This document shows, piece after piece, positions 11,655-23,241 of a stretch of DNA of 64,000 nt; position 1 is the stretch's first letter; the number at the start of each line of letters is the position of its first letter. The translations under genes were made by a program, and so were the position numbers. The notes under the pieces were generated by a model, which saw only the letters and a program-made list of their open reading frames with translations, did not search any database and was not told where the DNA came from. The stretch lies in contig JAQGEQ010000367.1 of assembly GCA_034620365.1 (NCBI GenBank), positions 62,001 to 126,000 of the forward strand. Direction: 5' to 3'. Source of the DNA: Pegea sp. RAD2-039 (Eukaryota > Chordata > Thaliacea > Salpida > Salpidae).

Positions 11655-12971
11655 TTAGGGTTCCTTCTTCTTCCTTTTTTTTGAAGCTGGGTCACTAATT
11701 AACGAAAAATTACAAAAGTTATTGGTCACTTTTAATAAATCAATTTTATACAAAAATATCGATTTTTTAATGTTTTAAATAATTACTAAATTTTTAACAA
11801 AGTTTTATTGTGATTAAATAGATATTTATAAATTTAAAAATTATATTAAACTAGAAAATAAGTTCAAATGTTGAATATAAAATTGAGTAAAAATGTTTGC
11901 TAAAAACAAAATAGTATATTTCTTAAAAACATTTATTTTTCAATTAAAAATTTATTTTATTACTTAATTAAAATCAATTGAAGTAAAACAAGGAAGACAC
12001 ATCGCTTCAAAGAAATTTTATTTACAAAGCTTATGATTTAACCACTTAAGCTTTCTTTGATAAAATTCTAATTAAATAAATTTGGAAACTCTGAAAAATA
12101 ACGTTCAAAACAACAAATATTTACAAAAATTACAAATTTATGATAAGTCTAAGAAAACTTTAAGATTTTTATAATTAAATAATACATAAATCAGGGTATA
12201 TCTCGTTAAAAGGTGGCGTCCTGCATATTTAGAACCAATATTTTCAACTGTATAGTTTACCGAATAGCAACTATTAAACTACGATTTGGTTGCTATAGAA
12301 ACCGTCACAGAAATATCGTAATTGTTATTTTAGTAATATCTGTTCTTCTTTTGCAACTTCTTAATTTACTCTGATTTATTCAAAAATTAATCTAGTTATT
12401 TGTTTAATAAATAAATATTATTTTTTCTTTGTATTTATTGAAATTTTGATAGATTTTTTTTACAGAAAGTGTTTCCTATTTTTAAAGAGTAAATAAAAAA
12501 TAATGAAGTTATTAGAAAAAGCAAAATTATTAAATAGATTATTTTATAATTTAAATATAATTTGTTCATCTTTTTAATGTCTCAATGATAAGATCACAGA
12601 ATTTTTCTATGATTGCATGAGACAATAATTTTTAAAAGTGTAATAAAAGGTTTTGTTCAATTATGATAACTTTTAAATAATTTGATTCATAAAATTCTTA
12701 ATTCTAATAATCAATTTTTTATTAGTTCATATAAATTTAACTAAAATATTTCAAATAAACTAAACATGGAAACATAATAAATTAAAAAAAATCATTAATT
12801 GAAAAATCATAAAAAAATAATTTTATTAAAAACTTAAATCTTAAAAACAGGCATACTAGATCTTAATCACCTTAAAACAAACAAAATATGCAAAATTGGT
12901 CGACTTTGTAAACTTGCATGTTTAATTTCACCTTCTTCATTTTCTAACCAATTAATTTCTCGTAAAATCAT
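11655..12971 (-). CDS. Possible 46-residue protein, two exons
   Basis: Exon 1 (12971-12871) begins at ATG and encodes MILREINWLENEEGEIKH, then ASLQSRPILHILFVL, ending in phase 2 before GTGATT. Exon 2 (11694-11655) follows acceptor TTAATTAG in the matching phase, encodes DPASKKRKKKEP and ends at TAA. The join is therefore open. The C-terminal KKRKKK would serve as a nuclear signal. I do not recognise the family. The codon content of exon 1 looks coding rather than random AT-rich DNA. A 16-bp palindrome with a CRE core lies 18 bases upstream of the ATG, which supports a promoter here. The weak point is the very short second exon. Confidence 0.4.
12289..12302 (+). promoter_or_regulatory. RFX X-box-like site
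   Basis: GTTGCTATAGAAAC approximates the imperfect inverted repeat bound by RFX factors (GTNRCC...RGYAAC). It lies in a locally GC-richer patch within the intron of the putative 46-residue gene. This is a motif match only. Confidence 0.25.
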
Positions 12972-12988
12972 TTTAAACTTCACACGCT

Positions 12989-13004
12989 ATGATGACGTCA
13001 TCAT
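12989..13004. promoter_or_regulatory. CRE palindrome at a likely promoter
   Basis: ATGATGACGTCATCAT is a perfect 16-base palindrome containing the full CREB/ATF site TGACGTCA. It lies 18 bases upstream of the putative start codon at 12971. Further TGACGTCA copies are at 13601 and 14094. Confidence 0.4.
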
Positions 13005-15739
13005 ATGTAAACAATGGGTTAGACAAGTTGTTAAGAATAATTGAATCTTGTTTAGTTACTGTTGCCTTAAAAATTTTCAGTTTATTTAACAATCTGCTAA
13101 AAACTTTGACTTTTAAATTTTCTAGAAAATTATTATAGCAAAGTGTTTTATATAAAAATATTTCTAATTTTTTTACTACCTTTTAAGTTTATTTTTGATG
13201 CTACATATTAAGATAAAATGTTCTTTAACCAGATTTACATATTTGAAAATTTTCTTAATATTTTTACAAAGGTAAAATAAGATTTAAAAAATTATAAACA
13301 TTTTAAAATTCTAAATTAAATTTGTTTATCAATTTTATTTCTAGCATTACTTCGAAAAATCTAGAGATTATTTGCTTTGTTAATATTATAATTTTGACTT
13401 TAAATTACAACTTTTATTATTTTTATTATATTTCTTTTATTTTCATTCACAAAAAAAATGTTTAAAAAAATTAGAAAATTGTCATCAGCTCATCACCATA
13501 GCAACTAATTTGATGATTAAATAATTACTTTTGTAATCAAATAATCATAACATAAATAGTTTGTTTACAAAATTGGAATACTGAATATTGAAGACAGTAA
13601 TGACGTCATCATTTTGATCAAACGAAAAAAAAATCTTGTCATCAATGCAAAGCAGTTGGGACAATTAACAAACAAGTAAATGAAAAAACAAACATTAAAT
13701 TAGACGTATCTTCTACAGAGGCTAACTTTGTTTTCTATTTACTTTTTAGGCCAATTTTCAAAAAAGCCATTTTCATTATTTTTAAGAAGAATTGTAAATC
13801 TTGTAATTTATTCTTGTAAAAATAAACCTTTTAGTCTTTTCAACTTAATTAAATCATTAAAACAATAGAATAAACATCAGTAAAATTACGGGATTAAAAG
13901 AACGATACAAATAAGTTTACAATTTTCTTAAAATAATCAACAATAAACCCATTAATTAAAGTTTACCCCAAAATTCTAACCAACAAAAATCGTTTAGAAA
14001 TCGTAAAAAATAAAAGACCACAGACTCAAATCAAGCTCCTTAATTAATATGACATTGACGTGCTAATTGAAAAAAAGCTCTCAGCGACGCGTATGACGTC
14101 ATGAAACGAGATTTAGATAAGAATTTTCGCAGAAAGTATTTTCAAATAGCGTTACGGTTCAATGATTTCGTTAGCTGCAAATTTTTAATTTTGTAAATAT
14201 AATCATTCGAAGGAAGAAAAATTCTGACAAGGAAAATTGTTGAAGTTATTTCACTTATTTTATTTTGCAGCTTAATCTGCTGAATGTGTACTAATATGGT
14301 CGCTTGTAAATCTGTCATAATACCGATTTGACGCCGCACAAATATTGTCCGTTTTTGGCGCCGCTATCAACTCTTAAACATATATTTGAAAGGGGAAACC
14401 CCTTGACAAAGATTTATAAGTTTCGAATCACAAAGAATCAAACATCTTTAGTATTCGGATTTTTTTTTAGAAATATTTGCGCTCAAAGTTTTCGTAAATA
14501 TTCTTATTTCTATTTTTTGTTTTCAAATATATAAAATATCAAGTTTATCTCAAATCCTAAAAAATAAATTTAATTTCCAAAAAAATCCCCACTTCTGATA
14601 CTCTTGGATACTTTTTCCATTTTTTTGTCACGTGACCTAAAATCTCACTTTTAATGTCAATTATCAAATCTCGTGTTTAATCGAAAGATCAGATTCAAGG
14701 GCAGGTTATGAATCGACCATTTTGGTATCATTTAGAAAGATTAGAAAATTTTATTCGAAAAGTAGAAAAGTTTTTTTTTTAATAAAAATATATATAATTT
14801 ATATAATAATTATTATTTTAGTAAATTATAATAATAAAATGTTTATTTTTTTTTAGTTTTACTGAAAAAAAACTTAATAAGAATTTTTTATTCTTGTAAG
14901 TTTATAAAAACTATTTTAAAATTAACTTTAAATATTTATCTTTTTAGATCGAATATTCAACATCAATTATTAATTTACAAATATTTAGAAACTCTTTTTA
15001 TCTTGTTTTAGCAGATTTTATATCAATTAAGTAAATACTTCAAATCAAATTAAGTGTTTCCAGCTATTATTTTGTAAATTTCAAAAGTTTATAAGCAATT
15101 TTTCCATCCAAAATTCTATTCAGAACTTTAGTTTGTATCTTTTTAAACATTTAAAAAAGTTATTTCTTAATTTGATTTAGTTAATAGTTTATTCTATATT
15201 TCAAGTTTAAGCTAAAAAAGTTAAATAAATTTGAATTAGAAAATATTTTTGAGTGTTTCTAATTTATTTAGTAATTAAACAAGATCCTAATCTCAAGATT
15301 GATTGAGTTTATTCAGATCTAATTCAGATTTTTGTAGTAAAATTGATTTAGTTTTAGAGAAACATAGTTTGGTTTTATTTATTGTATTTGTCTGATTCGA
15401 CGCTTTAATTTAGAATCACAATTAAAAGAAAAAAGAAAAAAAATAGTTGATAAGAAAGTAAATGAACTTTCTGACCACCAGAATAAGAAAAGTTTTCTTG
15501 TGCTTGGTGGTCGAAGCACCTATTTTGTTAATAGTTTGTTTGATGAATAAATTTTAACCGAAATATTTTTGTTTAAATAAAAATTAATTAAATAATATTT
15601 ATAAAATTATTAGTTAGTAAAACTAAAAAGTTTTAATTTTTTATGAATATTTAGTTTATAAATTTCTAACTTTCGTAACTTATTTATAAACTTTTATAAA
15701 TATAATTTATCGTTATTCAGTTTATAACGTAATAAAAAA
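13005..15739. other. Upstream region of the Hox gene
   Basis: No gene can be supported. Two TGACGTCA sites (13601, 14094) and an E2F-like TTTTTGGCGCCGC around 14352 lie in a GC-richer patch (14080-14400). A minus-strand open frame there (14309 down to 14142) reads MTDLQATILVHIQQIKLQN near its start but has no recognisable family or clear splice sites. The patch is a candidate regulatory region or distal first exon. Confidence 0.35.
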
Positions 15740-18700
15740 ATGACTTATTACAATAAAAATGATTTCTCATATTTTCCGTCAACTGATGACGTCACAAAAA
15801 TCTACAACTACGAAAACGAAGTCGCTTTGATGACGTCACAACAAACATCAAACTTTCATACAAGTCTCATTCAATCACGTGACACTGGATACTACCCAAC
15901 GTCATTTCCGGCTGTTGATGACGTCACTTATCGTGGAGCAGAAATCGATAAAAATTGGACACGTGACTCGAAAACAGAAAAACTGGAAAAGTCCAAACCA
16001 CAAACAGCGACCTGGGACAAAGTGGACTTTGATATCGCTGACCCTGATGACGTCACGACCGCAAAAAAAGGTCTGAAGCGAAACCAATGTGAGATGTTTA
16101 ATTATTTAGTGATTGATTTGATGACGTAATCACTTCGACAGCTTCGAAACCGAACGATATTCAAGTTAATTGCATCGAGAGCTCGGTAGCTCGTGATGAC
16201 GTCATAGATGGTGACGTCAGTGTCGGCGGAGAAAATATAGAAACAGGTTTGAAAAAAATTATTTGTTGAAATTAGTTAAAGTTTGATTTTAAATTATTTT
16301 AAAAAATTAGAAAGAATTTTTGAAATTATTTAATTTGACAAATTTTGTTTTTCAATAAATATTTTTCTAACTTTTTTATTTATCAATTTAATTATTCATT
16401 TTTTAAAAAGATAATCTGTTTTTTATGTTGATAGCTTTATAAATTTATTCCAAAAAAGTTAAATTTTAGAATAATTTAAATAAACATAAATATATTCTAC
16501 TAAAAAGTCCAAAAAATAGAAAGTTTAAATTTATTTAAAAACATTTTTTAATATTTTATTTCTTATATATTAATGATATTCACTTTTTAATTTACTACAA
16601 ATTATTTCAAATTCTTTTTACGTTAGGAAATGATTTAGTGGTTTCTGATAGTAGCTCTTCGCTATTAAATCATTATTTCTGTTTATTAACTTATTCAGTA
16701 AATATTTTTTCTTTATATGCTACAAAATGTTAATCTTTTTTTACTAACTATTTAAGAATGATTTTAAAAATATGGTTTTGAAACATTTGTATTTAAAATG
16801 TAAAATTCGATTGACAAATAAATGAAAGCTGTTTTATAAACCAAATAATTTACAAATAATAACTTTTCATGAAATCTTAAATACATATATAAGTTACTAA
16901 TTACATTTTATATAGATTTAATTGAAGTATAAATAGTTTTCAGTTCAATTAAAATGTACTAAAAGCTTTTTTCATAGAATTTAAACTTTTTTACCACTTA
17001 GATAATGACATTGAATTAACTGAACGTCAAATAATACTTCAAATTTTATTTATTCTAACAACACCAATTAGCTATCTGTAAAGCATCTATATTTACCCGT
17101 ATCTAACAGCACTATACTTTAATTTTATAATTTACAGTGAAATGTCCAATATTCTATTTAAAACAAATATTTTACTTTAATAAAGTATAAATTATATTAC
17201 ACCCGAGTCGATTGTACAATTTTAGGTTTTGTTTGCTTCTTATTTCTTTTATTTATTTTTAGTAATCCTTGATCTAGGCTTAACTAGTTAAGCTTTCAAA
17301 AATGGCCGCTTTTTATTCTGGCTCAAGATTTAAAATTTATTTCTAGATTTCTAATTTTTTTAAGTTTAATTATTACAGTTTTTAGTTTCTAAATCAGAAT
17401 ATTAGGAAAAATATATAATAACCTCAAAGTTAGATAAATATTAAGAAAAGTACTTTTAGAAATAATATTTATTACTTTTCCTAAATTATAATTATTAAAC
17501 GAATAAATAATATACAAAATATACTTTTAACTTAAGATTAAATTCTAATTGTAAATGGATATAAAAGTTTGGTTCAAGAAAACACTTTTTAAGAACAAAT
17601 AAATCATTTATTTATTTTTTATCAATTTAAATAAGCCTGGAAATGTTAATCCAACAAATTTCATACACTTGACTACTCGTAAACTTGTGATTACAGAAAT
17701 AATTCAAATACTTCAACGTTACTGCTGTTTAAATAAATCGTCAACCTTTTTAATAGGCTCAAGTTTTTGCTATTTTTGTTTAAAGTTGTTAAAATACATT
17801 TTTCTACAAATATTAACTTTTATCTGATATAGTTTATACTTTATATAATATAATTAAGTATTCATCTTTATTCTCAAAAATTCTACAGAATTTTTTAACA
17901 ATTTTCTTAGGCTAAAATTACACTGAATAATTTCAAGATTTATTATATTTATTTTATTAATTCCAAATTCTATAGAACAAAGTTGAATTGAAAGTTTAAA
18001 CCATCAAAAAAATGTATACAGAAAATAGAATTTTCATTACATTAGTAGAATTCTTTAAGTCAACGTCTCTATCGAAGAATTCAAATAAAAAGTTCATATT
18101 TTATCACTCTAAAACAGCTGCAGTATTTATTACCCCTAAATTAACAACCAATAAATATATAAATCAAATTTGTTCTGGTAATAATATTGTTTACTCAATT
18201 GTTGAAAATGTAAATTAATTTAAATGATATTTTTGCATATTGTTTAAGTTGCTTTTCAATAAAATGGTTTATTTTTGAAATGTTATTTGACTGAGATAAA
18301 TCTAATCGAGAATGTAAAAACTGTTTTAATTGATTTATTATTTATTAGTTCAAGTAATAACAAAGCACTTAGTGGCATTTTCTTTTAACACATTTCAAAT
18401 AAAGAACCATATTTAAATAAGTAAACTATTTTTATTACTGGAAATTATTGTTTAAATTAAACATTTTGGAACCAGCTGCTATAAGACATTGTCATGTCAG
18501 AATCACTCGCGTTGTTCAAACAGAAGTTATAATATTGCCAACATTATCATTTCTAAACTGTGATTTTTTATATTATTAACATTTCATGTAATTGTTCACT
18601 GTCATATGTTTTGAGGACTACTGAGTAGTCACGTGTTACATCTTTCTATATTTCTAATTTAAAAGATATCATTTGTGAGAATGTGTGTTAGCGAGAGGTG

Positions 18701-20384
18701 CTCTCTTCAGACACCCTCCTTCGCAATTATTATAATAAATAAATAAATTTTATTATCTCTATAATCTCTAAACTAACTAAAAAATAATAATTTATCTAAT
18801 TCATCTACATTTAATTATTGATTTATCCATATAAGATTTCTAACTTATTAAAACTATTATCTCACCTACAATAGTATTAATGTAGAATTTATAATACTTT
18901 TAGATAAATAAGGTTTTCATATTAAAATTTTTACTTTTATTTTATAAAAATTATTATTTTTTATCAAAAAATTATCTTTAAAATTAGCAATTTTTTTTAG
19001 TAACTTATTGGTTAGTTTTTTAAGTTTTAAATGTGAACTCGATTTTATTGAAACAAATTTGAAGATATTCTTAACGTAATTTTGTTGATAGAATTAAGTT
19101 TTGTTAATTTGTTTAAGTTGTTGTAAGACATAAAAAAATGATTCACTTTTAAAATTTTAGAAATTAAATTATTTTCTGTTCAATGTATAAATTAAAAAGA
19201 TTAAATTTTTCTAACAAAAATTTTATGAAGAATATATTCAAAACTCTTCATTTTAAATTAAAAAAAAATTTTTTGAATCATGAAAAATATTTAATTTTTT
19301 TTACTGGAAACACTAAAACCAAATTGTCTTCAGATCCTACCAAACATTGGCTGACAGCAAGTAGTCGTAAAAAAAGAGTCCCATATTCCAAATTTCAGCT
19401 CCTAGAACTAGAAAAAGAGTTTCACTACAATCAATACCTATCACGTGATCGTCGTTTAGAAGTAAGTCGAACAACATATGACGTCATAAGCGCACGTGTC
19501 AAGTATGCAAATGCAATTTCTGTTTGCGAAGATTTTATGGTGTCACGTGAGATTTATTGTGTATCCAGACAAACACCAAATTGACCAAAAAATTTTTCGA
19601 ATCAATTTTTCTATTTTCTTCTGATTTATAGCTACCACGATGAAAGTAAATGTTATGAGTCGCGAGAAGACGTGACGTCATTGATAAACATTGAGTTGAT
19701 TCGATTAATGAACTTTCACCTCCTGCAGAATCATCTAACATATGTTGAGTCTATTTAAAAAGTCAGCAAAAATGAAATCACAAAATTAGCACCTTGACTT
19801 GTAAAAACTCCTCGACTAACAAATAAATAGAAAAATGATTTTTTTTTCAATCTAGTTAAAATTTTAGCTGAATATTTTAACAACTTTAGATTTTTTAGAA
19901 TTTAAATTTACATCAAAAATTATTTTAGACTCGAACTAATTTAAAGTCTTTTATTTTAATCGCGTCATATCTCAAAAAAATATCATTTAAATTATTCCTT
20001 AGAACTGAAGAATCATTTTTGTGATTTGTTCTCCAGGTTGCCAACTCCGTAAAGTTATCTGATCGTCAAGTGAAGATTTGGTTTCAAAACCGACGAATGA
20101 AATGGAAGAAAGAACGAAGAGACGACCGCGAGACATTTAAATCTTACTACTACCACCCCAAGATGGGTTGTAACGATTTCCACCAACCACGTCACTACTC
20201 TTTTACTGATAACCATCATGTTTGCCATCAATATGCAACTGGTATCGATGGTTACAATTTTCCATCTGATTACCATTCCACAAACACCATTCGTCCACAT
20301 ATGGCTGTTGCTGGTTTTTTTAATTCCTGGCAACAGCAACCAGCTCCAACAGCAGCGTTACAATTTGGCTGTTTGTATAATTGA
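15740..20384 (+). CDS. Posterior Hox homeodomain protein, Hox9/10-like (309 aa)
   Basis: Four exons: 15740-16088, 16142-16246, 19334-19461 and 20037-20384. The phases (1, 1, 0) join into one open frame of 309 codons plus stop. It should be a sequence-specific nuclear transcription factor for posterior patterning. The homeodomain is at about residues 162-221: [30 protein letters not shown], then [20 protein letters not shown] and MKWKKE, with Trp48 and Asn51 present. KHWLTASS just before it is the reduced Trp motif typical of groups 9-10. RDRR.EVA recalls Hox9, and [17 protein letters not shown] recalls Hox10. The C-terminal tail is rich in His, Tyr and Asn and ends in LQFGCLYN. The third intron splits the homeodomain between residues 33 and 34. 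The N-terminal exons are packed with TGACGTCA, read as DDV or MTS. No other Hox gene is in the window. Confidence 0.93.
16089..16141 (+). other. 53-base mini-intron in the Hox gene
   Basis: Donor GTGAGA and acceptor TTCGACAG bound a 53-base segment with in-frame stops. Removing it restores the reading frame across both flanks (GLKRNQ joined to [14 protein letters not shown]). Retention would end the protein at 16129, before the homeodomain. Confidence 0.8.
16247..19333 (+). other. Large Hox intron 2
   Basis: About 3.1 kb of AT-rich sequence from donor GTTTGA to acceptor TTGTCTTCAG. It contains one sense-oriented LINE fragment and no other recognisable element. Confidence 0.7.
18467..18748 (+). 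mobile_element. 5'-truncated LINE 3' end inside a Hox intron
   Basis: It begins in the last reverse-transcriptase codons (equivalent to [18 protein letters not shown]) and runs through the 3' untranslated region and hairpin to TTATAATAAATAAATAAAT. It is in the same orientation as the Hox gene. Confidence 0.85.
19786..19822 (-). repeat. Lone monomer piece of the 113-bp minisatellite
   Basis: AGCACCTTGACTTGTAAAAA followed by CTCCTCGACTAACAA matches, on the reverse strand, the core of the 113-bp tandem unit found at 30.1-32.6 kb at nearly every position. It lies in Hox intron 3. A more decayed piece (CACCTTGACTTGTAAAAAAA) lies near 36168. Confidence 0.7.
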
Positions 20385-21167
20385 CGTGAAATTAGTTTTG
20401 TTTGTTAAATTTATGCAAATTTGTCCGTTTTATAGTTTCGTTTAATTCCAATTTACTTTCGGAAATTTCATTTTAGGGGTTTTACCTTTTTATTTTCCAT
20501 TTAGAGACTTTTGTGTGACGTCATCTGTGGATTTTGTGGAAGTAATTGATGTACGAATAAAAGCGAATTTATTGTGACGTCATTGATTTAATCAGCCAAA
20601 ACTAAAAAATATATTTTAGATTCTAATCTAATTGAATCATTACAGTGATGATGACGTCATCATCAATTTTTTTAATAATTTTTTTCTGGTTTCTGGTCAA
20701 ACTAAAAATAAGAAAATTAGCTACCAACTACATTATTTGTTAGTTGGCAACACTGTTTTAACCTTGTGTTGTTAGTCAAGAAGTTAGTTAAGCAATATTA
20801 CTAATTATTTAACTAAAAAAGATTATAAAGTTTAAAGTTTACGTGAGACAATAAAATGATTTTGGATTTTAAACAAATAAAGTTATCATTACTTGCTAGA
20901 AATCCAAGAATTTATTGATTCTAAGAATAGATTTAGAGATATGTTAATCAACTATTATCATTTTTCTTTACAAGTTATTTTTCGAATATTCTTTCAATCA
21001 ATATAAAAAACAATAAAAAATGTAGTTTATCTTCCAGTAAATGTCCCATTTAATCCCAACATCTAAGAGATACTTGTATTCAAATCCGTTTATAAAAGTT
21101 TTTTGGTTTTGAACTAGTCAAAAAGAAAATCAAAAAAGATAAGATTTAATTTTAAAACTGAAAATTG
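20385..21167 (+). other. Hox 3' region
   Basis: Probable 3' untranslated region followed by intergenic DNA. A polyadenylation signal AATAAA is at 20556-20561 and TGACGTCA sites are at 20516, 20575 and 20652. A further AATAAA is near 20850. Confidence 0.5.
20556..20561 (+). terminator. Likely Hox polyadenylation signal
   Basis: AATAAA about 170 bases after the Hox stop codon. It is the first canonical signal downstream in the sense direction. Confidence 0.5.
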
Positions 21168-21503
21168 CAAACACTAGCAACAACCAGCAAACACCACTAA
21201 CAGCAACCATTAAGCACTAACAATAGCAATCAGTAAAACACAACAGAAACCAGTAACCACTAGCGACAACCAGTAAAAACCAGTAAGCACTTCCAGCACC
21301 AACCAGTAAGCCTTAATAACAGTAACCAGTAAAAACCAAGAGAAACCAGTAACCTTTATCAGCACCAACCAGTAAGCCTTAATAACAGCAACCAGTAAAA
21401 ACTAGCAGCAACCAGCAAGCACTAACAGCAGCAACCAGTAAAAACCAACAGAAACCAGTAACCTTTATCAGCACCAACCAGTAAACATTAATAACAACTG
21501 GTA
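21168..21503. repeat. Degenerate CCAGTAA-type tandem repeat
   Basis: About 335 bases made of short variants of AACCAGTAA and AGCAACCAG. There is a longer period of 66 bases where blocks starting AGCACCAACCAGTAA recur at 21295 and 21361, with a third block at 21470. The strand composition is strongly A/C-rich. No coding frame. Confidence 0.8.
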
Positions 21504-22364
21504 ACATCAATCAATATTTAAAATAATTGTTCCAGTAAAAAACCATACAAAAGTCATAACGAAAAGTTTTTTAAAAAGATTATTTGTTCGAAACAATTTA
21601 ACTTTCAATTTCATTTTACGATTTAATTAACAAAGAAACAAATTAAGTTCGAATATTTTATGTTTTATTAACCTTTAAATATGTAGTAAGCCGAAAATAT
21701 AAATTTTGACTTTCTGATTTATAAGATTTTTTTACTTTTGTTTATTCTGTTCAATGTTGGTTAAAAAATAAATCATTTGTAATCACTACTAATTATTGTT
21801 GTTTATTTTGTATGAACTTCTTAAACTCAAGCTTTAATTGAAACTTTTTTAATGTTTCCATGAAATTAAATGTAATTTAACTGAATGTGAAATTAAGTAT
21901 TTCTAAAATTTATTTGCTTAATAAATATTTTATACAAAGTTATATAAAAAATTATTAATCATAAAACATCATATTTAACTTATTTTTTTTATCAAACAAT
22001 TGTTAAAAGTTTAGAAATATATTTAACTTGCTTTTATCTATAAAAAAGTTTCATTAATCAACCTTAAACAATTATTATAAGATTTTTATCTAAGTTTTTT
22101 GGTTTATATTTGGTCTTGTTTCTATTCAATATGGATAATAATAATATTAGGTTTTTCTATTATATACAAAAATTAACTTTGAATAATAAAATGAATTTGA
22201 TGAAATATACTAATCAGCTTTAATAGAAAATTTTAAAAATATGAACAGAAATATTTCATTCAAAAGAAATTTTCTTTAAAAAATATTTAACGGTTGGTTT
22301 GCTTAGTTATGCAAAAACTCGTAAAATGTATTAATTTTATAAATTAAAACGATAGATATAACAA
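21504..22364. other. AT-rich, nothing recognised
   Basis: No exon or RNA gene visible between the A/C-rich repeat and the tRNA-Gly gene. Confidence 0.5.
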
Positions 22365-22435
22365 GCATTGGTGGTTCAGTGGTAGAATTCTCGCCTGCCA
22401 CGCGGGAGGCCCGGGTTCGATTCCCGGCCAATGCA
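22365..22435 (+). tRNA. tRNA-Gly (GCC)
   Basis: A 71-base cloverleaf with acceptor GCATTGG/CCAATGC, D arm GGTTCAGTGGTAGAA, anticodon loop CTGCCAC (GCC) and T arm CCGGGTTCGATTCCCGG. It has discriminator A, no intron and a TTTTTT stop just after. It is identical to the copy at 50406. Confidence 0.97.
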
Positions 22436-23169
22436 TTTTTTGATTTTGAAAAAAATTTATGTTTTGTAATCACAACTTTAAATTTTTTTTTATCAACAAA
22501 TGAAGTTTTGATTCATAAATAACTTCAATTTTAATTTATGGTAAATATAAAGATTATATAAAAATTTGATAAGTATTTGGTTTAGATTTGCATTTAAATG
22601 TGATTTACATTTTGATTAACGACTACATCCAAAGTAAAGTTGATCAGAACAAACAGAATAATAAATAACTTGTTTAGAAATTATCATTTAAGCTCATTAA
22701 AATGTTCAACAAAAATTCTTCATAAATTTTATGCTATTAATTTTTATTGAAAATTTAGTTAGTGAAAGTTAGATTTAAACAACTTATAAATTAAAGTCAT
22801 ATATTAAGATAATTTGTAATAGCTTTTTACTATAAATATCAATCTTGAAGAATATTATTTGATGATATTTTAAAGTTTGCAATTTTTTTCACATAAATAT
22901 CAAATTATAAATTATAATTTAAAAAAATAAAAATATGTGAAAATTCCACTAAATGTATTTGCTTCTGTTTAATTTTTTTTTATCTATTTCAACTTTAAAT
23001 TTATTTGAAAAACGCTTACATCTATTTCTAAACAAAAGACAACAAATAAAAAAACTTATTCTTAATCTAATCTATTAAAGTTACAGTTTGCAGTTAATCA
23101 TCAAAAATTTAAAGCTGTTAGCTTATGGTTTTGTGGAAATATAAAACTAAAAGTTGAAGTTTATGCATC
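22436..23169. other. AT-rich spacer
   Basis: Nothing recognised between the tRNA genes. Confidence 0.6.
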
Positions 23170-23241
23170 GGCCCGTTGGTCTAGGGGTATGATTTCCGCT
23201 TAGGGTGCGGGAGGTCCCGGGTTCAAATCCCGGACGGGCCC
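23170..23241 (+). tRNA. tRNA-Pro (AGG)
   Basis: A 72-base cloverleaf with acceptor GGCCCGT/ACGGGCC, anticodon loop TTAGGGT (AGG) and T arm CCGGGTTCAAATCCCGG. One anticodon-stem pair is T:G. It has a canonical 5-base variable loop and T-rich termination follows. Confidence 0.97.

Noticed and set aside
11655-12971. Joining the 12.9-kb exon directly to the Mis18-like exon
   Set aside because: The phases disagree (phase 2 donor against a phase 1 requirement) and the alternative frame hits a stop.
15902-16087. Minus- and +1-frame ORFs overlapping Hox exon 1
   Set aside because: Shadows of the Hox coding exon; no independent support.
18012-18218. 68-codon ORF in Hox intron 2
   Set aside because: Random-looking composition, no splice context and no family resemblance.
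20055-20445. Overlapping ORFs on both strands at the Hox last exon
   Set aside because: The homeodomain frame accounts for the region; the others are shadows.
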